Below, one piece after another: positions 1 through 8,059 of a stretch of DNA of 64,000 bases (its first letter is position 1; every line of letters begins with the position of its first letter). The notes under the pieces are model-generated. The model did no database searches. It was given only the letters and a program-made list of their open reading frames with translations, and was not told the origin of the DNA. The DNA is taken from assembly GCA_965212245.1 (NCBI GenBank), contig OZ243107.1, positions 1,612,001-1,676,000 of the forward strand, in the 5' to 3' direction. Source of the DNA: CAKZNE01 sp040222435 (GTDB lineage: Bacteria; Bacteroidota; Bacteroidia; Flavobacteriales; Schleiferiaceae). Made by a program: the position numbers and the translations under genes.

Positions 1-1068
1 ACTGGGGGCAATGGAACCAATCCCCGATCGGCTTATGCCGGTTTGGTTTTGAAACGCAATGGGGGAGAAAAACCCCTTGCTTACGGAATCGTTACTCCTG
101 GTGGTAGACTTCAGGTTAACAATAAGTCCCAGGTTAAAACGGGCGTTTTTGGAGGCTCCGTAAAAAGCTTCAAAGGTTGAGGTGAAGAAATTTTCACGTG
201 GTTTCTCAAACTCTTCTCCATTGAACTTCCCTTTGGTTTCGCTGTAAAAGTTGTTGAAGTTCTTAAGATCCCATTGGCCGGTTTTCAAAAGTTTGGAAGG
301 TGTATACGTTTGGATCACAGACCCTCCCTGAATCGGTTTACCGGAGCCGGAGACATCATTCAATGCCCAATTGTACGTATAGTAACCTACCCGGTAATCT
401 TCCGGGATCTTGTCATCACGGTAGGTGTTTATAAAAGCAATAAGGCTTTTATGATTCTTCATAAAGTCCTCTTTGTACCATTTGAAGATCTCGGAAATAG
501 AGATTTCCCGTTGCTCATGATCTATCCGGATAAATTCCGGGTTGTTGAGGGCCTTAATAGTTTGAAGTTCCAATAATGTATTAAGGTCTGCCGGAGTATA
601 GGCAAAAGGTACAATAGGAGGGCAGCTTACTGCTCCGCAAACCAATACAAAGTGAAAGCGGGCATCCTCAAACCCGGCACGGAGTTTTTCATTTTCTATT
701 TGGTTTAAGGTGAGGTCTTCGCCAGCCACCCTGAATTTTTTCTGGTCAAAAAAACCACCTATATCCATAGGAGATTTCACCGGATAGGCTTCACTGATAC
801 CTTTGATCACCGCCAGGTTATAGGCATTTATCCAAAAAGCCTGATAATTTTCAAGCTCGCTACGCTTCACCTGCAGCGTGCCGATTATATGGTATAGCGC
901 ATTTATTTCCTGAGGCTCTGCAGCTATGCGGGAATAATTCACAGAACCATCCTCTACATAAGTTTCAAAAAACCGGTCGCACTTTTCAAGAAAGAGAGAA
1001 AAATCATTGCTTTGAGCCTGGCTTGTAAAAAAGCAGAGAATTGTAAGTATGGTGGTTATGAGCTTCAT
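1..1068 (-). CDS. DUF547 domain protein, 3' end beyond window
   Basis: The frame opens with ATG at 1068 and stays open to base 1, so the gene runs off the window; 356 codons are visible. Residues 1-19 form a signal peptide (ending FFTSQAQS). The next ~230 residues match the DUF547 family by eye: an FWINAYNLAVIKG stretch and the CGAVSCPPIVPFAY segment are typical. DUF547 proteins usually stop soon after this domain, but this one continues with alternating aromatic/polar segments (for example FNLGLIVNLK) that look like the start of an outer-membrane barrel. The function of DUF547 is unknown. The gene is divergent from the redox operon starting at 1188, with a palindromic operator-like site in between. 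The family call is fairly sure; the barrel reading is inference. Confidence 0.8.
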   Translation of the reverse strand, partial: MKLITTILTILCFFTSQAQSNDFSLFLEKCDRFFETYVEDGSVNYSRIAAEPQEINALYHIIGTLQVKRSELENYQAFWINAYNLAVIKGISEAYPVKSPMDIGGFFDQKKFRVAGEDLTLNQIENEKLRAGFEDARFHFVLVCGAVSCPPIVPFAYTPADLNTLLELQTIKALNNPEFIRIDHEQREISISEIFKWYKEDFMKNHKSLIAFINTYRDDKIPEDYRVGYYTYNWALNDVSGSGKPIQGGSVIQTYTPSKLLKTGQWDLKNFNNFYSETKGKFNGEEFEKPRENFFTSTFEAFYGASKNARFNLGLIVNLKSTTRSNDSVSKGFFSPIAFQNQTGISRSGIGSIAPS

Positions 1069-1117
1069 TTAATACAGGTAAATTTAGGGATCAAAAAAAA
1101 GATATTGCATCTTGGTC

Positions 1118-1139
1118 AAATGTAAGGTGGGTTACATTT
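1118..1139. promoter_or_regulatory. Inverted repeat, probable operator
   Basis: Perfect 8-base inverted repeat AAATGTAA / TTACATTT with a 6-base spacer, located between two divergent genes. Its right arm overlaps the place where the -33 element of the promoter for the 1188 gene should lie (about 18 bases before the -7 box at 1158). This geometry suits a dimeric regulator. The regulator is not identifiable from the sequence. Confidence 0.5.
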
Positions 1140-1157
1140 AGCCTTATATCACCCTTT

Positions 1158-1165
1158 TATTTTTG
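1158..1165 (+). promoter_or_regulatory. -7 box of the redox/glycan operon
   Basis: TATTTTTG fits the Bacteroidota -7 consensus TANNTTTG and lies 22 bases before the ATG at 1188. The likely transcript would start just upstream of that ATG. The -33 element is poor (TTTA at 1137-1140). Confidence 0.45.
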
Positions 1166-1187
1166 TTTGCATCAAATTGAATGGCTC

Positions 1188-2477
1188 ATGGGGCACGTTG
1201 TAATTATTGGGAATGGTATATCCGGTATAACCGCAGCCCGGCATATCCGGAAACTGGATCCGGAAACCCGTATTAGTATAGTGTCTGAAGAGACCGATTA
1301 TTTTTTCTCACGTACGGCACTCATGTATGTATTTATGGGGCATATGAAGTTTGAGCATACCCAGCCTTATGAAAATGACTTTTGGGCTAAGAACCGGCTT
1401 GAACTGGTTAGAGATAGAGCCGTGCGTATTGATACCAGGGCTAAAAAAATTCATTTGCGCAAGGGAACAGAACTGGATTATAGTAAACTGATACTGGCTA
1501 CCGGTTCAGTGCCCAATAAGTTCAATTGGCCGGGGCAAGATCTTAAAGGTGTGCAGGGTTTATACTCCCGGCAGGATCTGGAGCTGTTGGAGGAATCTGT
1601 TTCAGATACGCAAAGAGCAGTAATAATAGGCGGGGGCCTGATTGGTATAGAATTGGCCGAAATGCTGGCTACCCGAAATGTTGAAGTGAGTATGTTGGTG
1701 CGTGAAAAAAGCTTTTGGAACAGCGTGTTGCCGGATGAAGAATCAAACATGATAAGCCGACATATCAGAGAGCATCATATTGATCTGCGTTTACAAAGTG
1801 AGTTGGAAGAAATCCTGCCGGATGAGCAGGGCAGGGTACGAGCGGTGCGCACCAAGGCAGGAGAAGAAATTCCTTGTCAGCTTGTGGGCCTTACCGTAGG
1901 CGTTCACCCCAATATTAACTTTCTGGAAGGTTCAGGTATTGAAACCAATAAAGGGGTTTTGGTAAACCGTGAACTGAAAACCAATGTAGAAGATGTATAT
2001 GCCGTGGGTGACTGTGCGGAACAAAAAGAGCCAATTGGTGAACGTAAACCCATCGAGCAGGTGTGGTATACCGGACGTATGATGGGCGAAACAGTAGCCC
2101 AGACCATTTGTGGTAACCCAATATCCTACAATCCGGGGAACTGGTTTAACTCGGCTAAGTTCTTTGATATTGAATATCAGACCTACGGATGGGTATGGCC
2201 CAAACCCAAAGCGAATGAAGAAAATCTTTACTGGGAGCACCCCAGGGGGAAGAAGGCTTTACGCCTGGTGTATGATCGGAATAGCGGTGCTTTTCTGGCG
2301 GCCAATGCTTTTGGCATACGCCTCCGCCATGAAGTCTGCGACCGCTGGATTACAGATAAAACACCGATTGAGGAAGTGCTGAAAAATTTGGAGAAGGCCA
2401 ATTTTGACCCGGAATTCTTCCGAAGGTATGAGAAAGATATTCGTAAACATTTTAAGGGGCAAACCTTAACCGTTTAA
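1188..2477 (+). CDS. NAD(P)/FAD-dependent oxidoreductase
   Basis: A 429-residue pyridine-nucleotide-disulfide-type oxidoreductase. The N-terminus has the FAD-binding GNGISG loop (residues 8-13), followed by LATGS around residue 104, a second dinucleotide loop IIGGGLIGIELAE near residue 150 for NAD(P)H, and the FAD-closing YAVGDCAE motif near residue 270. No redox CxxxxC pair is present, so it is closer to nitrite/rubredoxin/ferredoxin reductases than to thioredoxin reductase. I chose ATG 1188 because the longer frame begins with a TTG inside the -7 box region. The next gene, a membrane 4Fe-4S protein, starts 10 bases later, so this probably passes electrons between NAD(P)H and that protein. 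The physiological partner is unknown. Confidence 0.85.
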   Translation: MGHVVIIGNGISGITAARHIRKLDPETRISIVSEETDYFFSRTALMYVFMGHMKFEHTQPYENDFWAKNRLELVRDRAVRIDTRAKKIHLRKGTELDYSKLILATGSVPNKFNWPGQDLKGVQGLYSRQDLELLEESVSDTQRAVIIGGGLIGIELAEMLATRNVEVSMLVREKSFWNSVLPDEESNMISRHIREHHIDLRLQSELEEILPDEQGRVRAVRTKAGEEIPCQLVGLTVGVHPNINFLEGSGIETNKGVLVNRELKTNVEDVYAVGDCAEQKEPIGERKPIEQVWYTGRMMGETVAQTICGNPISYNPGNWFNSAKFFDIEYQTYGWVWPKPKANEENLYWEHPRGKKALRLVYDRNSGAFLAANAFGIRLRHEVCDRWITDKTPIEEVLKNLEKANFDPEFFRRYEKDIRKHFKGQTLTV

Positions 2478-2487
2478 TCCGCAAAAC

Positions 2488-4065
2488 ATGGAAAAAGAAT
2501 ACATAAGCATTTCATTGGCTAAACCGGACACGCCACAGTTAGATGTGGTGCAAAAAGGGGCGCTTACGCTGGGGTTATTGGGGTTGGCCCTGCTATTAGT
2601 AGTGAGCTTTGGTTTTACATTTACGGATAATGCTATTCCGCTGAGTCTTTCACTTTCGGCCATTTTGGTAGGAACCGTGGTATATGCCAGGCGTACTTAT
2701 CTCAACCAGCCGGCCGGCATAAAAAACAATGGAGTATATTTTAAATCACTTACCAGCCAAGGTGCTGTGGGCTGGGCAGTGGGTATTGGGCTTACTCTTC
2801 TTTATGTTTTATTGTATTGGTTTCCTCAGTACCTGGGTTTGGGAAAAGACGGGGCTGCCAATTCAGGTTTAGTAGCATTGTTTGACCCCCTAAGTCAATT
2901 GTTGAAAGGCCAGCCGGCCAGCCAATGGTTTGTCTACGGAACTTTATATACACTGGCTATTCTGGCCTTTGGGTATAAGTTTATACTGAAATACCGGCAC
3001 AATCGCTACCAGGTATTCCGGACTATATCCGTGATGTTTTTTCAGTTGAGCTTTGCCTTTCTTCTGCCGGAGTTCTTATTGCGCCTGAACTACCCTTACA
3101 ACGATTTTAAAAATATGTGGCCCCTTAACTATTACTTCTTTGATGAGTGGAGTATTAATGGCTTTTTGAGCAGCGGAAACCTGGGGCTTTTCATGTTGAT
3201 CTTTGGGATTGCCATGATCTTTGTGATTTCACCAATCCTTACCTATTTATACGGTAAACGATGGTATTGCTCATGGGTTTGCGGATGTGGTGGCCTGGCT
3301 GAAACCGCAGGTGATCCCTTCCGGCAACTTTCCAGTAAAAAAGTTTCTGCCTGGCGTTTCGAGCGCTGGAGTATTCACCTGGTTACTGTTTTTTCCATAC
3401 TTATGACGGTGGGTGTACTTACTTCTTATCTGGGCAATAATCCAGATAAGAGTGTGATTACACGTGCCCAGCTTACCTGGGGCCTGGTTGGCCTTTTTCT
3501 GCTTATCGGTATACTGGTGGCTTTTTTCAGAAGAAAACATTTTAGCCAGCAGACCCGTGCCATCTTTTTATCCGTAGCGGCTTTGATGGCCGGTGTGGTA
3601 TTGATCCACTATTTTTCAACTCCGGATAAAATTCTTTTTGTGGACAGTCAGCAGTTGCGTTCCACCTATGGCTTCCTTATCGGAGCGGCATTTTCCGGAG
3701 TTATAGGTGTAGGTTTTTATCCTTTGCTGGGGAGCCGCGTCTGGTGTCGCTTTGGTTGTCCTATGGCTGCAATTCTGGGGTTTCAGCAACGTATTTTTTC
3801 CCGCTTTCGCATCACCACCAACGGTGGGCAATGTATTTCCTGTGGTAATTGTTCTACGTATTGCGAAATGGGTATTGATGTACGTGCCTATGCGCAAAGC
3901 GAACAGAATATAGTACGTTCTTCCTGTGTGGGCTGTGGCATATGTTCAGCCGTTTGTCCGAGGGGAGTACTTAAGCTGGAGAATGGCTCTCCCAATAACC
4001 GAATGAAAGAAGACCCGGCTTTTATTGGCAATGCCGATAATCTTATGGAATATATCAACAAGTGA
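2488..4065 (+). CDS. Membrane 4Fe-4S protein, NosR/NapH-like
   Basis: 525 residues with about ten hydrophobic segments and a C-terminal ferredoxin domain. CSWVCGCGG (residues 261-269) and CRFGCP (420-425) are the paired Cys motifs seen at the membrane face of NosR/NapH/CcoG-type proteins. Two classical 4Fe-4S motifs follow: C449-x2-C-x2-C-x3-C459 and C480-x2-C-x2-C-x3-C490. The family moves electrons across or along the inner membrane; the acceptor here is not evident. It lies directly downstream of the FAD oxidoreductase, which is the natural electron partner. No nos, nap or cco structural genes are nearby, so a denitrification role cannot be assumed. Confidence 0.8.
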   Translation: MEKEYISISLAKPDTPQLDVVQKGALTLGLLGLALLLVVSFGFTFTDNAIPLSLSLSAILVGTVVYARRTYLNQPAGIKNNGVYFKSLTSQGAVGWAVGIGLTLLYVLLYWFPQYLGLGKDGAANSGLVALFDPLSQLLKGQPASQWFVYGTLYTLAILAFGYKFILKYRHNRYQVFRTISVMFFQLSFAFLLPEFLLRLNYPYNDFKNMWPLNYYFFDEWSINGFLSSGNLGLFMLIFGIAMIFVISPILTYLYGKRWYCSWVCGCGGLAETAGDPFRQLSSKKVSAWRFERWSIHLVTVFSILMTVGVLTSYLGNNPDKSVITRAQLTWGLVGLFLLIGILVAFFRRKHFSQQTRAIFLSVAALMAGVVLIHYFSTPDKILFVDSQQLRSTYGFLIGAAFSGVIGVGFYPLLGSRVWCRFGCPMAAILGFQQRIFSRFRITTNGGQCISCGNCSTYCEMGIDVRAYAQSEQNIVRSSCVGCGICSAVCPRGVLKLENGSPNNRMKEDPAFIGNADNLMEYINK

Positions 4066-4069
4066 TTTG

Positions 4070-4564
4070 ATGTGGTGGCTTATTATAGGGCTATGTACCG
4101 GTGGTTTGCTGTTTACTGGTGACAGCTTTCAAAATGAAGCGCAATACGTGAAAAACCGTACAACTGGTGGTCAGATAGTTTCGGAGGGTTGGCTGCAAAA
4201 AGGAAAGAAAGAAAGGTATTGGAAATTCTATACAAGCAGCGGTGTGGTAGAGCGTGAAGGTCATTATCGCAAAGACAAACGCGAAGACTATTGGTTTTTT
4301 TACTATCCTGATGGTCAGAAAAAGATGGAAGGTCGCTTTGTGAATAACCGGATGAATGGCCTTTGGATGTATTACAATGCTAAAGGAAAACTAATTAAAC
4401 AGTGTGATTACCATAAGAGCCGGGCAGATGGATATTGTGTATTGTATGAAGAGGGAGAAATGGTAAAAGCAGAACGTTTTGAAAAAGGAGAAAAAACCGG
4501 GGAGTGGACCAGCTACCTCAAATTTATGGCTGACAACCCTCAGTGGCTCAGGAAGAAAGGATGA
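4070..4564 (+). CDS. YwqK/MORN-like repeat protein
   Basis: 164 residues. A hydrophobic N-terminus (MWWLIIGLCTGGLLFTG) is followed by several repeats of the YYPDGQKKMEGRF type, in which a Tyr/Trp-rich strand is followed by a G-K-x-x-E turn. This is the MORN-like repeat that gives annotated YwqK-family antitoxins their name; in Bacteroidota most such proteins have no toxin partner and unknown function. The longer frame would overlap the previous gene by 41 bases, so ATG 4070, four bases after that stop, was chosen. It ends in an ATGA overlap with the next glycosyltransferase, so it is translated with the glycan genes. Confidence 0.7.
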   Translation: MWWLIIGLCTGGLLFTGDSFQNEAQYVKNRTTGGQIVSEGWLQKGKKERYWKFYTSSGVVEREGHYRKDKREDYWFFYYPDGQKKMEGRFVNNRMNGLWMYYNAKGKLIKQCDYHKSRADGYCVLYEEGEMVKAERFEKGEKTGEWTSYLKFMADNPQWLRKKG

Positions 4565-5253
4565 CGGGTGTTAAGGTGATTATTCCTGCTTTTAATGAAC
4601 AGGATTCTATAGTGAATGTACTGAATGACATTCCCCGCGACAAAGTGGATGAGGTAATTGTGGTTAATAATAACTCATCGGACATGACCGCGGCCGTGGC
4701 CGGACAAGCGGGTGTAACTGTATTGGATGAGCCTCGTAAAGGGTATGGGAGCGCCTGCTTAAGAGGCCTGGAGTATGTGGCAGGATTACGGGATAAACCC
4801 AAGGTTATTGTGTTTATGGATGCGGATTATTCCGATTACCCGGAAGAATTACCGCGTTTGGTAGAGCCTATTACAAAGAACAACTATGACCTGGTGATCG
4901 GGGCACGTACTAAAGAACTGCGGCAAAAAGGGTCTATGACGCCACCACAGGTGTTTGGAAACTGGCTGGCCACCCGCTTAATGCGTTTGATCTACGGTTC
5001 AGAATTCACAGACCTGGGGCCATTCCGGGCTATCCGTTACAACCAGCTGGTGGCTTTACATATGCAGGATAAAGACTTTGGCTGGACAGTGGAAATGCAG
5101 ATCAAAGCTTTGAAAAGGAAATTAAAATATACCGAAGTACCAGTGCCCTATAGAAACCGTATCGGTGTCTCTAAAATATCCGGCACTGTTAAAGGTACTC
5201 TAATGGCCGGGTACAAAATTCTAGGATTAATTTTTAAGTATAGTTGGCGTTAA
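4561..5253 (+). CDS. GT2 glycosyltransferase, DPM-synthase-like
   Basis: 230 residues of a single GT-A domain, without a membrane anchor. It shows the family-2 start VKVIIPAFNEQDSI, the nucleotide-sugar/metal motif MDADYSDYP near residue 86 and the C-terminal PYRNRIGVSKISGT segment typical of dolichyl/polyprenyl-phosphate mannose or glucose synthases. The family loads a sugar from a nucleotide donor onto a polyprenyl phosphate. The start is fixed by the ATGA overlap with the YwqK-like gene; an AAGAAAGG stretch precedes it. Downstream is a GT-C-type enzyme, a class that uses polyprenyl-phosphate sugars, so this enzyme may supply its donor. The sugar identity is inference. Confidence 0.82.
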   Translation: MTGVKVIIPAFNEQDSIVNVLNDIPRDKVDEVIVVNNNSSDMTAAVAGQAGVTVLDEPRKGYGSACLRGLEYVAGLRDKPKVIVFMDADYSDYPEELPRLVEPITKNNYDLVIGARTKELRQKGSMTPPQVFGNWLATRLMRLIYGSEFTDLGPFRAIRYNQLVALHMQDKDFGWTVEMQIKALKRKLKYTEVPVPYRNRIGVSKISGTVKGTLMAGYKILGLIFKYSWR

Positions 5254-6713
5254 TGGAATTGCTGTTGATCATTTTATATTCACTTTGTCTTTTAATGATA
5301 CTGGTATACAGTTTTGTGCAGCTAAACCTGCTTATAAACTACCTGAAATTTAAAAGGAAGAAGGAAACGGAAACAGAAGACCCTTCTGAATGGCCTGTGG
5401 TCAGCATTCAGCTGCCGGTATACAATGAGCTTTATGTAGTGGAACGTTTACTGGATGCGGTGGGCGCCATGGATTATCCTTGTGAAAAGATGGAAGTGCA
5501 GGTGCTGGATGATTCCACCGATGAATCAGTGGAGCTGACCCGCCATAAGGTAGCGGAGTTGAAAGCTTCGGGTTTGGACATACGGTATATACACCGAACA
5601 CACCGGAAAGGGTATAAAGCCGGAGCTCTTAAAGAAGGGATGGCGGAGGCCAAAGGTGAATTCCTGGCTATTTTTGACGCTGATTTTATACCCGGTCCGG
5701 ATTTTTTGCGGAAGACCATACCGCATTTTGAAAATCCTGATATAGGTGTGGTACAAACCCGTTGGGGGCATCTGAATCGTAATTTTTCATGGCTTACTAA
5801 AATACAGGCCTTTGCTTTAGATGCACATTTTACCATTGAACAGGTGGGACGAAATGCTGGTGATCACTTCATAAATTTTAATGGTACAGCCGGAGTATGG
5901 CGCAAGCAGTGTATTGAAGAGGCGGGCAACTGGCAAAGCGATACTATTACGGAAGATCTGGATCTGAGCTACCGCTCACAATTGAAAGGTTGGAAATTCA
6001 AGTACCTGGAAAACGTGGAAACTCCTGCGGAACTTCCCATCCTCATAAGTGCCGCGCGCTCGCAGCAATTCAGGTGGAATAAGGGGGGTGCTGAGAACTT
6101 CCAAAAAATGAAGCGTCATCTTTTTTCCCGGAGCATGGCCCCGCTTAAAACCCGTATACACGCCTTTTTTCATTTATTAAACAGTACCATGTTCGTCAAT
6201 ATCCTGCTGGTGTCCTTGCTCAGCATACCCATGTTGTACATCAAATTTCACAGTCCTGAATATGAGATATTCTTTCAGCTCTCCAGCATAGTAATCATTA
6301 GTACCGTGATCTTTTTCGGGATGTATTGGGTGTCCTACCGGAATATTCACGGTGGCGGGTTTCGAACTTTCATGGCCTACATACGTGAATTTGTGGTGTT
6401 CTATTCAGTAGCCATGGGTTTTTCCCTGCAAAACTCGGTGGCGGTACTGGAAGGACATATGGGGAAGAAAAGCGGGTTTATCCGTACACCCAAGTTTAAT
6501 GTGCTCAGCCTTAAGGATAACTGGAAAGGCAATAAATACGTCCGTACCCGTCTTACCTGGGTCAATTGGCTGGAAGGTATCATGATGCTTTATTTTGGCT
6601 TTGGGGTAATCAGTGCTTTTATACTGATGGATTATGGACTATTACCCTTCCATCTCATGCTCTTTTTTGGTTTCGGCTTTGTCTTCTATAAATCAGTTAC
6701 ATGCCGGGTTTAG
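5253..6713 (+). CDS. Processive GT2, CslA/cellulose-synthase-like
   Basis: 486 residues: one N-terminal membrane helix (about 3-30), a cytosolic GT2 domain and four or so C-terminal helices. All processive-synthase signatures are present: LDDSTD (residues ~85-90), FDADF (~141-145), TEDLD (~233-237) and QQFRW (~271-275). By eye, segments such as GYKAGALKEGM, FNGTAGVWR and LKGWKF are closer to plant CslA (glucomannan 4-beta-mannosyltransferase) than to BcsA, and the PilZ domain of BcsA is absent. The family polymerises sugar from a nucleotide donor while exporting the chain. The start is the TAATG junction at 5253. A GH113-like lipoprotein in the same operon would fit a mannan-type product. Processive GT2 is sure; the product is inferred. 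Confidence 0.85.
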   Translation: MELLLIILYSLCLLMILVYSFVQLNLLINYLKFKRKKETETEDPSEWPVVSIQLPVYNELYVVERLLDAVGAMDYPCEKMEVQVLDDSTDESVELTRHKVAELKASGLDIRYIHRTHRKGYKAGALKEGMAEAKGEFLAIFDADFIPGPDFLRKTIPHFENPDIGVVQTRWGHLNRNFSWLTKIQAFALDAHFTIEQVGRNAGDHFINFNGTAGVWRKQCIEEAGNWQSDTITEDLDLSYRSQLKGWKFKYLENVETPAELPILISAARSQQFRWNKGGAENFQKMKRHLFSRSMAPLKTRIHAFFHLLNSTMFVNILLVSLLSIPMLYIKFHSPEYEIFFQLSSIVIISTVIFFGMYWVSYRNIHGGGFRTFMAYIREFVVFYSVAMGFSLQNSVAVLEGHMGKKSGFIRTPKFNVLSLKDNWKGNKYVRTRLTWVNWLEGIMMLYFGFGVISAFILMDYGLLPFHLMLFFGFGFVFYKSVTCRV

Positions 6714-8059
6714 GAAAGGCACCACTCTGGCAGGTTTTGATCATCAAGGCCCTGGTGATTCTCTGTTATGTGAACCTGGCCTATTTTGTTTCCCGCGAGG
6801 ACTTTGGGTTATTGCTAACACACTATTTCATCGTATTTGCGGGTTTCCTGTATTTCCTTAACCGGGCGGCTTTCAGTTTTGGCTTCCTGGCTTTTATGGG
6901 CCTGGTGTTCCGCTTATTGTTTATAGCTTCCACACCAGAGTTATCCAATGACTATTACCGTTTTATATGGGACGGACGTTTGCTTTTGGAGGGTTTTAAC
7001 CCTTACCTGAGTTATCCGCTGGATTTTCTACAGGGTACCCAGGCTGAGGTTATAGATCAGGGTGCTCAACTGGCAGATGGTATGGGAAATCTCAATGCCA
7101 GTCATTATACCGTATACCCGCCTCTCAATCAACTCTGTTTTTTTCTGGCTGCCCTGGTGGGGTCTAAAAGTATTATGGCCAGTGTGGTTGTCCTCAGGCT
7201 GATCATGATATCGGCAGATATCGGTATCTGGTGGATAGGGCGTAAACTGTTGCGGCATTTGGACATTAGTGAACGCTGCATCTATTTTTACTTGCTGAAC
7301 CCGTTTGTGATCCTGGAGTTTACCGGTAATCTTCACTTTGAAGGTTTGATGGTATTCTTCCTCTTATGGGCTGTGTATTTATTACTCACTCAAAAATGGA
7401 TACAGTCTGCGGTAGTACTAGGTCTGTCGGTAAGTGTAAAACTCATACCACTCATTTTTCTTCCACTTCTGTTTAAAAAAATGGGCTTTAAAAAAGCGGT
7501 TTCCTATTACCTGTTTACGGGGCTTACGGTATTGATATTGTTTAGCCCCTTTCTCAGTCAGGCGCTTATCGCTAACTTTTTCAGTAGTATCGAATTATAC
7601 TTTCAAAATTTCGAATTCAACGCCAGTATATATTACATCGTACGGGCTATAGGCTATGAAGTTACGGGTTACAATATCATTCAAACAGCCGGGCGTATTT
7701 TACCACTGATTACCCTGGCCGGTATTCTCACCCTTTCTTTTTTCCGTAAAAACCAGGGCTCACGTACCCTGGTAGCATCTATGCTATGGGCAGTTACTAT
7801 TTATTATGGTTTGTCTACTACGGTGCATCCCTGGTATATAGCCGTGCCTTTGGCTTTATCCGTATTAAGCGGCTACCGCTTTCCGGTAGTGTGGAGCGGT
7901 TTGGTGATTTTAAGTTATGGCGCTTATAGCCAGGCCGGGTTTCAGGAAAATCTATGGCTGGTGAGTTTGGAATATGCCGTGGTTTTCGGTTTTATGATTT
8001 ATGAACTGTGGAAAGGAGTGAGCCCTCCGCTTCATTTAAAACCTACCGCTCATGCATAA
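6701..8059 (+). CDS. GT-C type mannosyltransferase-like membrane protein
   Basis: 452 residues with ten or more hydrophobic helices. The first loop contains SNDYYRFIWDGRLLLEGFNPY (split: SNDYYRFIWDGR, then GFNPY), the acidic-Trp pattern found in PIG-M, GT39 and GT87-like enzymes, which take sugars from polyprenyl-phosphate donors on the outer face of the membrane. The start overlaps the CslA-like gene by 13 bases and its end overlaps the GH113-like gene by 8, so the three are translationally linked. It probably adds a sugar or another group to the polymer or a lipid carrier. Donor and acceptor cannot be read from sequence. Confidence 0.72.
   Translation: MPGLGKAPLWQVLIIKALVILCYVNLAYFVSREDFGLLLTHYFIVFAGFLYFLNRAAFSFGFLAFMGLVFRLLFIASTPELSNDYYRFIWDGRLLLEGFNPYLSYPLDFLQGTQAEVIDQGAQLADGMGNLNASHYTVYPPLNQLCFFLAALVGSKSIMASVVVLRLIMISADIGIWWIGRKLLRHLDISERCIYFYLLNPFVILEFTGNLHFEGLMVFFLLWAVYLLLTQKWIQSAVVLGLSVSVKLIPLIFLPLLFKKMGFKKAVSYYLFTGLTVLILFSPFLSQALIANFFSSIELYFQNFEFNASIYYIVRAIGYEVTGYNIIQTAGRILPLITLAGILTLSFFRKNQGSRTLVASMLWAVTIYYGLSTTVHPWYIAVPLALSVLSGYRFPVVWSGLVILSYGAYSQAGFQENLWLVSLEYAVVFGFMIYELWKGVSPPLHLKPTAHA

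Noticed and set aside
4070..4564. YwqK-like gene considered as antitoxin of a toxin-antitoxin pair
   Set aside because: No toxin gene is adjacent and both neighbours are metabolic genes of the same operon.
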